Made by a program: the position numbers and the translations under genes | Assembly (NCBI GenBank): GCA_023425455.1 | Contig: JAFACP010000115.1 | Coordinates: 1 to 8,369, forward strand | Direction of reading: 5' to 3' | Length of the DNA: 8,369 bases | From: Pseudomonadota bacterium | GTDB lineage: Bacteria; Pseudomonadota; Gammaproteobacteria; Enterobacterales; Enterobacteriaceae | Shown here: one piece after another, positions 1-5,448 of the stretch | Layout: each line of letters begins with the position of its first letter | How positions within the stretch are numbered: position 1 is the first letter of the stretch | Notes under the pieces: generated by a model | What the model was told of the DNA's origin: nothing | Seen by the model: only the letters and a program-made list of their open reading frames with translations | The model's database searches: none

Positions 1-567
1 GCTCAGCACGTCGATGATTTCAGCGTAGTGCGCAAGCCCCGGGTTAATGCGGTTGGCGACCCAGCCAATCAGCGGCAGGCCATCATTGGCAATCGCCTGG
101 GCGGTGAGCAGCGCATGGTTAATGCACCCCTCCTGGATCCCAACCACCATCACCACCGGTAGCTGCTCCTGGACAACCCACTCAGACAGCGGACGCAGAT
201 CGTTCATCAGGCTCCGCCAGCCGCCGGTTCCCTCGACAACAACGTGATCGACCTTGTCGCTGAGATGCGCAAGACCGTTCGACAGCAGGGTGTAGTTGAT
301 CGGGCCGCTGTGCGCCACGCTGCTTTCATTTTCGCTTAACGCAATCGGGTTCACCGCCTCATACGGCAGCGCCAGGCTCGAGACGCTTTGCAGCACCAGG
401 GCATCTTTATTGCGCAGCCCTTCCGGCGTCTCTTTACTGCCTTTCGCGACCGGTTTATACCCGGCAACACACTTCCCGCTCGCCGCAAGGGCCTGCAGCA
501 GCGCGCGCGAGACAACGGTCTTCCCGACAGAGGTATCAGTACCCGTAACAAAGAAACGCTTAAGCAT
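1..567 (-). CDS. bioD2: Dethiobiotin synthetase paralogue BioD2 (YnfK), 3' end cut off by window edge
   Basis: Predicted cytoplasmic ATP-dependent dethiobiotin synthetase, which closes the ureido ring on 7,8-diaminopelargonate with CO2 in biotin synthesis. The first 189 codons are present. From memory the E. coli protein is 231 residues, so about 42 C-terminal residues lie outside. Visible motifs are the P-loop GTDTSVGKT (residues 9-17), the substrate-side lysine in YKPVAKG (K38 and K42 region), VEGTGGW (111-117) and the nucleotide-base segment VANRINP (170-176). The ATG at 565-567 has an AGGTGG ribosome site (577-582) eight bases upstream. It lies 130 bp downstream of mlc on the same strand with no convincing terminator between, so co-transcription with mlc is possible. 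The sequence matches YnfK closely, so this is the second (bioD2) paralogue and not the bioD of the bio operon. That assignment rests on remembered sequence and synteny. Confidence 0.95.
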   Translation of the reverse strand, partial: MLKRFFVTGTDTSVGKTVVSRALLQALAASGKCVAGYKPVAKGSKETPEGLRNKDALVLQSVSSLALPYEAVNPIALSENESSVAHSGPINYTLLSNGLAHLSDKVDHVVVEGTGGWRSLMNDLRPLSEWVVQEQLPVVMVVGIQEGCINHALLTAQAIANDGLPLIGWVANRINPGLAHYAEIIDVLS

Positions 568-697
568 CACTTATTCCACCTTCTGGGTATGCTTCGAAAA
601 TATAAACCAGGTAAATAATTCAGTGGGGAGAAGTCTAAGAGATGTGCGCGCTACCCGGCTTGAGATAGCGCAATGTTTGGTAGATCAGTGGAAAAAG

Positions 698-1918
698 TTA
701 CCCCTGCAGCAGACGGATCAGCAGCGAACCGTTGTACATGGCGTCTTTTACCAGCGCGGCACCCGCCATCGTCCCCTGGTTCGAGAACTGCGTGCTTTCA
801 ACCACGATGTTTCTGCTGTATGCAGGAAGCGATTGCTGATGTATGCAGGCGGAGATCGCCGGGAAGAGGATATCGGCGGCCTGGCTCAGCGGCGAGCCAA
901 TCAGGATTTTTTGTGGATTAAACAGGTTGACCATGATGGCCAGAATCCGGCCAACGTTATTGCCCACCCCGGTGATGATGTCCTTTGCCAGCAGATCGCC
1001 CTGCCGCGCCGCAGCGCAGAGGGCATCGACCGTCAACGGCTGACCGTGCAGCGTTGAACTCATCGACTGGCTGAGCCGAACCTGTGCCAGCTCCAGCACG
1101 CTTTCGACGCTGGCGATGGTCTCAAGGCAGCCATGATTTCCGCAGTAACAGCGTTTGCCGTACGGGTCGACCTGGGTGTGGCCAATCTCCACCAGGCTGC
1201 TGCTCCCGGCGTGCAGCAGACGTCCGTCGGTGATAACCCCGGCGCCGACGTTGTGGTCGATCACCACCTGAATGACGTCCCGCGCCCCGCGGGATGCGCC
1301 AAATAATGCCTCTGCCATCGTCCATGCGCTGATGTCGTGCTGGATGTACACCGGCACGCCAGTATGGTTTTCCAGCACCTCGCCCAGCGGCATCTCTTTG
1401 ACATTGTCATAAAACGGCATCCGGTGGACGACGCCATTTTCGGTGTCGATAATTCCCGGCATGGTAATGGCGATTGCCGTCAGGCGCTCAAGCCGCTGCT
1501 GGTGGCGGATAAAGAAGTGATCGATGTGGCTGAGAATAACGTCAAGCAGCGATTGTTCAGGCGCAAGCGTCAGCTCCAGCCGATCTTCAACCACCAGCTT
1601 GCTGCTGAGATCCCGCAGGGCGAGAAAGATTTCGCCCCGGCTGATCCGCAGTGACAGGTAGTGCCATGCCTCGGTCTCCACCACCAGGCCAACGGCCGGA
1701 CGGCCGCGGCTGCCGGGCTCCTGAATCTCCGTCTCCTGCACCAGGTGCGCTTCCAGCATTTCGCGGACAATCTTGGTGATACTGGCCGGTGCCAGCTGCG
1801 CCAGGCGCGAGAGATCGATACGCGAAACCGGACCGAGCTGATCAATCAGGCGGTAGACGGCGCCTGCATTAGTCTGCTTAATCTGATCAATATGCCCTGG
1901 CTGACTATCAGCAACCAC
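698..1918 (-). CDS. mlc: Mlc (DgsA), ROK-family global repressor of glucose/PTS genes
   Basis: Transcriptional repressor of PTS genes (ptsG, manXYZ, ptsHI, malT in E. coli). It is relieved when dephosphorylated membrane EIICB-Glc sequesters it. The 406 residues equal the E. coli length. Winged-helix DNA-binding region at about 31-80, with the recognition segment around APASITKIVRE (43-53). The ROK core has DHNVGAGVITDG (221-232), and the zinc site ligands are H247, C257, C259 and C264, all present. F136, in the segment tied to EIIB binding in E. coli, is kept, as is the C-terminal helix ending SLLIRLLQG. I place the start at GTG 1918, because AGGGAG (1925-1930) sits six bases upstream and the protein then begins MVADSQPGH like E. 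coli Mlc. A longer reading from ATG 1978 would run through the operator and is unlikely. Likely autoregulated (see operator entry). Confidence 0.97.
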   Translation of the reverse strand: MVADSQPGHIDQIKQTNAGAVYRLIDQLGPVSRIDLSRLAQLAPASITKIVREMLEAHLVQETEIQEPGSRGRPAVGLVVETEAWHYLSLRISRGEIFLALRDLSSKLVVEDRLELTLAPEQSLLDVILSHIDHFFIRHQQRLERLTAIAITMPGIIDTENGVVHRMPFYDNVKEMPLGEVLENHTGVPVYIQHDISAWTMAEALFGASRGARDVIQVVIDHNVGAGVITDGRLLHAGSSSLVEIGHTQVDPYGKRCYCGNHGCLETIASVESVLELAQVRLSQSMSSTLHGQPLTVDALCAAARQGDLLAKDIITGVGNNVGRILAIMVNLFNPQKILIGSPLSQAADILFPAISACIHQQSLPAYSRNIVVESTQFSNQGTMAGAALVKDAMYNGSLLIRLLQG

Positions 1919-1929
1919 CTCGTACTCCC

Positions 1930-1951
1930 TTATTTTCGAGCTTCGAAATAA
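1930..1951 (-). promoter_or_regulatory. Mlc/NagC-type operator in the mlc leader (autoregulation)
   Basis: A 22-bp imperfect dyad with arms TTATTT and AAATAA separated by ten bases with AGCT at the centre. This is the arm sequence and spacing of known Mlc/NagC operators. It directly abuts the mlc ribosome-binding site (1925-1930) and lies 12 bases upstream of the GTG start. A bound repressor would therefore block transcription of mlc. Autorepression of mlc is established in E. coli; its operation here is inferred from the site. Confidence 0.8.
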
Positions 1952-2003
1952 ACTGTGGGCTATGGTGAAGCACTTCAATGGCCGTCGTCAAATATTTACT
2001 TAG

Positions 2004-2025
2004 CCATGTGATTTACCGCACATTT
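2004..2025 (-). promoter_or_regulatory. CRP-cAMP binding site upstream of mlc
   Basis: The core TGTGA-N6-GCACA matches the CRP consensus TGTGA-N6-TCACA at nine of ten positions and has AT-rich flanks. It sits between the end of ynfL and mlc, about 86 bases upstream of the mlc start codon. A -35-like TTGACG on the minus strand (1991-1986) lies between it and the gene, but I cannot assign a good -10. E. coli mlc is reported to respond to CRP, which fits. Whether the effect is activation or repression cannot be read from the sequence. Confidence 0.65.
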
Positions 2026-2039
2026 TTGCCCACTTTTCC

Positions 2040-2945
2040 CTATAAATAACGCCCCTGGGCGGCGGCGATCAGTTGCTTTTTGAAACGCTGTGCCGAATGA
2101 CTCTGCTCATGATGTTTCGACCACACCAGCCACATCTCCGATACCGCATCCTTCTCGGCGAGGGCAACCCAGCGCATCTCCTGCAGCTGTACCCGCTTAA
2201 ACGACGCCGGAAGAATAGAGACCCCAAGCCCCGCCGCCACCAGCCCAATGATGGTCATCGCCTCGCCCACCTCCTGGGCGATCGACGGCACCTGGCCATA
2301 TCGCCGCATCAGCCCCAGAATATCGTCGTACAACCCGGTGCCAACCTGCGGATCAAAGAACACAAAGGGCTCTTTTGCCAGCTCCGCCAGCGTCACGGCG
2401 GGACGCGAGGCCAGCGGGTGATCGAAAGGGATCATCGCCATCAGCGGTTCGCGCAAAATCACCTGCCACGCCAGCGTATCGGGAAGCCGGGTGTTACGCA
2501 TCAGCCCCAGATCGAGCGCCCCTTCGCTGAGCGGGGCAATCTGCTCGCGGGTGTTGATCTCACGCGTCTGGATATGCACATCCGGAAAGTGACGGCGAAA
2601 CGACGACAGCGTTTCCGACACCGCGCTTATAAACGGCGCCGAGGAGGTAAAGCCAATGCGCAATTCGCCGGTCTCTCCCAGATAGAGCCGCTCCGCCCGG
2701 GCGGCTGCGTCATCGACCATGCTCAATATTTGTCGGCTATCGGCAAGAAACTGTTTACCCGCCGCCGTCAGGCTGACGCTGCGGTTGGTGCGGGCCAGCA
2801 GACGCGCACCAACCTGCTGTTCGAGGATCTGAATTTGCTGGCTGAGCGGCGGCTGGGATATGTTCAGCCGCGCGGCGGCACGCCCAAAATGCAGCTCTTC
2901 CGCGACAGCGACAAAGTAGCGCAGATGACGCAGTTCGATATTCAT
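2040..2945 (-). CDS. ynfL: LysR-type transcriptional regulator YnfL
   Basis: LysR-family DNA-binding regulator of 301 residues, the usual family length. The N-terminal winged helix (about residues 3-62) carries the typical HFGRAAARLNISQPPLSQQIQILE-like helix-turn-helix, followed by the linker helix and an effector-binding domain from about residue 92 (ELRIGFTSSAPF, then FVFFDPQVGTGLYDD and LGVSILPASF). The N-terminal half is nearly identical to remembered E. coli YnfL. The ATG at 2943-2945 starts the conserved MNIELRHLRYF. Divergent transcription from the MFS gene ynfM is the classic layout for a LysR protein controlling its neighbour, so ynfM is its likely target. The effector is unknown. 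It ends 121 bp before the mlc start on the same strand with no clear terminator. Confidence 0.95.
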   Translation of the reverse strand: MNIELRHLRYFVAVAEELHFGRAAARLNISQPPLSQQIQILEQQVGARLLARTNRSVSLTAAGKQFLADSRQILSMVDDAAARAERLYLGETGELRIGFTSSAPFISAVSETLSSFRRHFPDVHIQTREINTREQIAPLSEGALDLGLMRNTRLPDTLAWQVILREPLMAMIPFDHPLASRPAVTLAELAKEPFVFFDPQVGTGLYDDILGLMRRYGQVPSIAQEVGEAMTIIGLVAAGLGVSILPASFKRVQLQEMRWVALAEKDAVSEMWLVWSKHHEQSHSAQRFKKQLIAAAQGRYL

Positions 2946-3066
2946 AGTTTTAAAGTATCATTTGAGATTATTAATATATTAGACAGAATATTTACATTTT
3001 CCTACCCTGTGCAGGTGGTCATACCCGTCACCAGAAATCACGGGGATGTTTAAGCAAGGAAACAGT
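2946..3066. promoter_or_regulatory. Divergent ynfL/ynfM control region with candidate LysR dyad
   Basis: AT-rich 121-bp gap between two divergent genes. It holds a perfect 10-bp palindrome TAATATATTA (2972-2981) and a second near-dyad (ATA-N9-TAT, 2944-2958) at the ynfL start. Both have the look of LysR half-sites, but neither is a textbook T-N11-A box. For ynfM a -35-like TTGAGA (2962-2967) is followed 18 bases later by a poor -10 (GAATAT, 2986-2991), as expected for an activator-dependent promoter. The role is inferred from layout. Confidence 0.45.
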
Positions 3067-4320
3067 GTGAGTCGTACAACAACCATCGATATCGCCCCGG
3101 CAGGCGACACCGATGATTTACCCGCAGCATCGCAGCCGGTTCAGTTTATTAAACGTGGTACCCCCTCTTTTATGCGCGTCACGCTGGCGCTATTTTCAGC
3201 AGGCCTGGCCACCTTCGCCCTGCTCTATTGCGTTCAGCCTGTCCTGCCCGTTCTCTCGCATGAGTTTGGCGTTTCACCCGCCAGCAGCAGTATTTCGCTC
3301 TCGATCTCCACCGGGATGCTGGCCATCGGCTTACTGTTTACCGGGCCGCTTTCCGACGCGATTGGTCGTAAGCCGGTGATGGTTACCGCGTTAATGCTGG
3401 CCTCCGTCTGCACCCTGCTCTCCACCATGATGACCAGCTGGCACGGTATTCTGATGATGCGCGCGCTGACGGGCCTGTCGCTAAGCGGCGTAGCGGCGGT
3501 GGGCATGACCTATCTTAGCGAGGAGATCCACCCGAGTTTTGTCGCCTTCTCAATGGGGCTGTACATCAGCGGGAACTCTATCGGCGGGATGAGCGGACGT
3601 CTGTTGAGCGGGGTGTTTACTGATCTCTTTAACTGGCGCATTGCGCTGGCGGTGATTGGCCTTTTCGCCCTCTTTGCCGCCCTGATGTTCTGGAAAATTT
3701 TGCCGGCGTCCCGCCACTTTCGCCCCGCCTCCCTGCGCCCAAAATCCCTGTTTATCAACTTCCGCCTGCACTGGCGTGACAAAGGGCTGCCGCGGCTGTT
3801 CCTGACCGGCTTTCTGCTGATGGGATCGTTTGTCACCCTGTTTAACTACATTGGCTATCGCCTGATGCTCTCTCCCTGGCATCTGAGCCAGGCGGTAGTG
3901 GGGCTGCTCTCCGTCGTTTATCTCACCGGGACCTGGAGCTCACCGAAGGCGGGCGCGATGACCGCGCGCTTTGGCCGTGGCCCGGTGATGCTGGTCTCCA
4001 CCGCGGTGATGCTGCTCGGCCTGCTGATGACCCTCTTCGCCTCGCTGTGGCTGATTTTTGCCGGCATGCTGCTCTTCTCGGCAGGATTTTTCGCCGCCCA
4101 CTCCGTCGCCAGCAGCTGGATTGGCCAGCGCGCGCGCCGGGCGAAAGGCCAGGCCTCTTCACTGTATCTGTTCAGCTACTACCTTGGCTCCAGCATCGCC
4201 GGTACGCTCGGCGGCGTATTCTGGCATCGCTACGGCTGGAACGGCGTGGGCGGTTTTATCGCCGTGATGCTCTGCGCCGCGCTGCTGGTGGGCGCTGACC
4301 TGCACCGCCGCCTGAGATAA
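3067..4320 (+). CDS. ynfM: Inner-membrane MFS transporter YnfM
   Basis: Predicted 12-helix major facilitator superfamily permease of the drug/sugar-efflux type, with an unknown physiological substrate. The soluble N-terminus of about 35 residues is followed by alternating hydrophobic helices. The MFS motif A loop between helices 2 and 3 reads GPLSDAIGRKPV (93-104). The start is set at GTG 3067. AAGGA (3056-3060) sits six bases upstream, and the protein then begins MSRTTT and is 417 residues long, as I remember for E. coli YnfM. An in-frame ATG at 3046 lies upstream of that ribosome site and is unlikely. Divergent from the LysR gene ynfL, which probably controls it. The coding sequence is GC-rich, in sharp contrast to the AT-rich stretch starting about 100 bp after its stop. 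Confidence 0.95.
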   Translation: MSRTTTIDIAPAGDTDDLPAASQPVQFIKRGTPSFMRVTLALFSAGLATFALLYCVQPVLPVLSHEFGVSPASSSISLSISTGMLAIGLLFTGPLSDAIGRKPVMVTALMLASVCTLLSTMMTSWHGILMMRALTGLSLSGVAAVGMTYLSEEIHPSFVAFSMGLYISGNSIGGMSGRLLSGVFTDLFNWRIALAVIGLFALFAALMFWKILPASRHFRPASLRPKSLFINFRLHWRDKGLPRLFLTGFLLMGSFVTLFNYIGYRLMLSPWHLSQAVVGLLSVVYLTGTWSSPKAGAMTARFGRGPVMLVSTAVMLLGLLMTLFASLWLIFAGMLLFSAGFFAAHSVASSWIGQRARRAKGQASSLYLFSYYLGSSIAGTLGGVFWHRYGWNGVGGFIAVMLCAALLVGADLHRRLR

Positions 4321-4337
4321 ATACGTTCCCGATATGC

Positions 4338-4360
4338 CGCGCCGGGTTCGATCCGGCGCG
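4338..4360 (+). terminator. GC hairpin after ynfM, possible weak terminator
   Basis: A perfect 8-bp stem, CGCGCCGG (4338-4345) and CCGGCGCG (4353-4360), with a 7-base loop, 17 bases after the ynfM stop codon. Position and stability fit a transcript end, but no run of T follows on either strand. It may be a 3'-end protecting structure or a Rho-dependent end, not a true intrinsic terminator. Confidence 0.4.
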
Positions 4361-4407
4361 CCCTTCAGCGCCTCTCCCGTTGGGATATGTTCACCATTAG
4401 CCATTAA
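4361..4407 (+). pseudogene. Scar of a second M32 carboxypeptidase gene (5' coding fragment)
   Basis: Bases 4362-4397 align with 5486-5549 inside the start of the intact M32 gene: 34 of 36 aligned bases agree, including 17 identical in a row (4381-4397 and 5533-5549). The fragment lacks one base (after 4366) and 27 bases that in the intact gene are 5506-5532 (nine codons). Read in frame it gives RLSR-WDMFT, which is residues 16-19 joined to 29-33 of the intact enzyme, then I-S-H and a TAA stop at 4405-4407. Both base differences are synonymous Arg third positions (CGC/CGT), so the relationship is of coding sequences that diverged as functional genes before this one decayed. Similarity ends at 4397. 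It is too short to encode anything. I read it as a leftover of an M32 gene that once lay directly downstream of ynfM. Confidence 0.75.
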
Positions 4408-4416
4408 CGATGACAT

Positions 4417-4425
4417 TGATATAAT
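4417..4425 (+). promoter_or_regulatory. Extended -10 promoter driving the AT-rich segment
   Basis: TGATATAAT is a perfect extended -10 element (TGn followed by consensus TATAAT at 4420-4425). At 17-bp spacing the -35 position reads TTAGCC (4397-4402), a weak match, which is common for extended -10 promoters. Transcription would begin near 4432. The first sizeable reading frame downstream is the 91-residue gene at 4877, giving a leader of roughly 440 nt unless a separate small RNA is made. Confidence 0.55.
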
Positions 4426-4431
4426 GCGAAC

Positions 4432-4876
4432 CCGGCGTAATAAATCGCCTGTAAACAGTAAACGTTCTGCCCAATGAGGTTGTTCTCTTCAGGAAAAAAT
4501 ATCAGCAACAAAACAGGTCAGTAACGTGTTTATATCCAGAGCCGGTTCGTCTACCGCTACAGGGGTGTCCATTCACGTTACAAAACAAAGCCATGTGAGT
4601 CACCTCGCACAATTAGAAATTGGTTATCACATGAATAGTGCTATGTCATGTAGCCTGAATAATATCCTCATAGTTTATTAACATACGGTGAGATATATTT
4701 CAAAAAAGAATTTAAATGAAAGAAATATTGAGCAGCCAAATGGATAAAGTTGCCCTGGATGGCAAGAGCGAGGCGGATAGCGGGAAAGGAACATCGGGTA
4801 ATGACGGTAGCCGGGGCTGCATGTCTGCTGACCGCCGTCAGTATTGAGATGAATGACATTACAAACAGGGATATTC
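4432..4876 (+). other. Long AT-rich gene-poor leader or small-RNA region with inverted repeats
   Basis: About 445 bp without a confident gene. Visible structures are an 8-bp inverted repeat GTAACGTG (4521-4528) / CACGTTAC (4574-4581) enclosing a smaller CGGT/ACCG stem (about 4540-4559), and a hairpin ACATGAATA (4629-4637) / TAT-g-TCATGT (4642-4651) with a 4-base loop and one bulge. A CTGAC-CGCC-GTCAG hairpin lies just before the next gene (about 4828-4841). I see no internal intrinsic terminator on the plus strand, so a transcript from the 4417-4425 promoter could run into the 91-codon gene. It matches no riboswitch class I recognise. Two further 16-codon frames (ATG 4474 and ATG 4631) have no ribosome site. 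Confidence 0.4.
4716..4847 (+). CDS. Possible 43-residue small protein or leader peptide
   Basis: ATG at 4716 opens a 43-codon frame ending in TGA 4845-4847, 29 bp before the ATG of the 91-residue gene. The product begins MKEILSSQMDKVALDGKSE and is hydrophilic and rich in Gly, Ser, Asp and Lys, with one cysteine (C35), no signal peptide and no membrane segment. Its ribosome site is weak, with only A-rich sequence containing AAAGAA just upstream. I do not recognise it. It could be a leader peptide coupled to the next gene, a remnant of a larger gene, or a chance frame. The GC content of this short stretch is higher than that of the bases around it. Confidence 0.25.
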   Translation: MKEILSSQMDKVALDGKSEADSGKGTSGNDGSRGCMSADRRQY

Positions 4877-5152
4877 ATGGAAACCTACGTTTTTTATGTA
4901 AGAAACAACAATATCAACGTCATTAATAAAAGCGAACTGACTCAGGCAGAAAAAGAGAAACTAAAGAAAAGCGGTTTCAGGAAATATTATTTAGAGGTGG
5001 ACGCCAAGGATAAACATGATGCGATTGCAAAATTAAATGAACGCACTAATGAAAATCTTGATGCCCTGCATCGTTTTTCTGGCAGCTATGTTTTTTCTAC
5101 GCTATTTATCGCGATCTCATTATGCTTAGGCCTGGCTTATTATTATCTGTAA
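4877..5152 (+). CDS. Unrecognised 91-residue protein with C-terminal membrane anchor
   Basis: Product not recognised. Starting at ATG 4877 (METYVFYVRNNN), chosen because AGGGA (4867-4871) lies five bases upstream; an ATG at 4853 has no such site. Residues 1-66 are soluble and charged: a strand-like TYVFYV, an acidic/basic helix around 22-32 (TQAEKEKLKKS), a strand KYYLEVDA (36-43) and a helix 45-56, giving a small alpha/beta domain by eye. Residues 71-91 are one hydrophobic span ending at the last residue, with no signal peptide, so a tail-anchored inner-membrane protein with a cytoplasmic domain is likely. The gene is about 36% GC by hand count, far below its neighbours, and A/T-ending codons dominate, which suggests horizontal origin. 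It lies alone between the M32 scar and the intact M32 gene. Confidence 0.75.
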   Translation: METYVFYVRNNNINVINKSELTQAEKEKLKKSGFRKYYLEVDAKDKHDAIAKLNERTNENLDALHRFSGSYVFSTLFIAISLCLGLAYYYL

Positions 5153-5448
5153 AACAGCGGGCCGCGCTTTAGAAAAATCGCCACGTGGAAAGTTTGCCTC
5201 CGGAGAATGTTGAAGAGTCTGGTATTGCTTTTTCCCGCCATCCACTTGATACCCCCTCGGGCCTGTCTCTTCGAAGAGAGTCTGAAGACATTACCCTATT
5301 CGGATGCCTGCTCTGCACGCCGGGCAAACGCGTCCAGGTGTTAAGTTTCTCTCTCCACAGATAGCCATCTTTTGCAGAGTGGGTAAGATGATCGCAGAAA
5401 TCACGTTAAACTCCCTGAACACTGCCAAAACGAGAAGGAAGAACAAGA
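5153..5448 (+). other. Gene-free stretch upstream of the M32 carboxypeptidase gene
   Basis: About 296 bp with no supported gene; it should contain the 3' end of the previous transcript and the promoter of the M32 gene. The only clear structure is a perfect 14-bp palindrome TCTCTTCGAAGAGA (5266-5279). There is no T-run after it, so it is not an intrinsic terminator. A weak AGCG/CGCT hairpin directly after the preceding stop codon (about 5156-5168) is followed by only three T. I could not find a convincing -35/-10 pair for the M32 gene. Confidence 0.4.

Noticed and set aside
648..671. GCGCTA/TAGCGC inverted repeat between mlc and bioD2 as a terminator
   Set aside because: Only six base pairs with a 12-base loop and no T-run on the minus strand, so it does not support a terminator.
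1919..1978. Longer Mlc starting at ATG 1978
   Set aside because: The extra 20 codons run across the Mlc operator and the ribosome site; GTG 1918 gives the E. coli protein length and N-terminus.
2073..3053. A 326-codon open frame on the plus strand opposite ynfL
   Set aside because: Arg/His/Gln-rich translation with no domain, typical of the antisense frame of a GC-rich gene; ynfL on the other strand is certain.
4668..4878. Two overlapping minus-strand frames of 63 and 66 codons in the leader region
   Set aside because: No ribosome-binding site, they overlap each other out of frame, and they lie opposite the promoter-driven plus-strand transcript.
5156..5170. AGCG/CGCT hairpin after the 91-codon gene as its terminator
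   Set aside because: Four-base stem followed by three T only, too weak to call.
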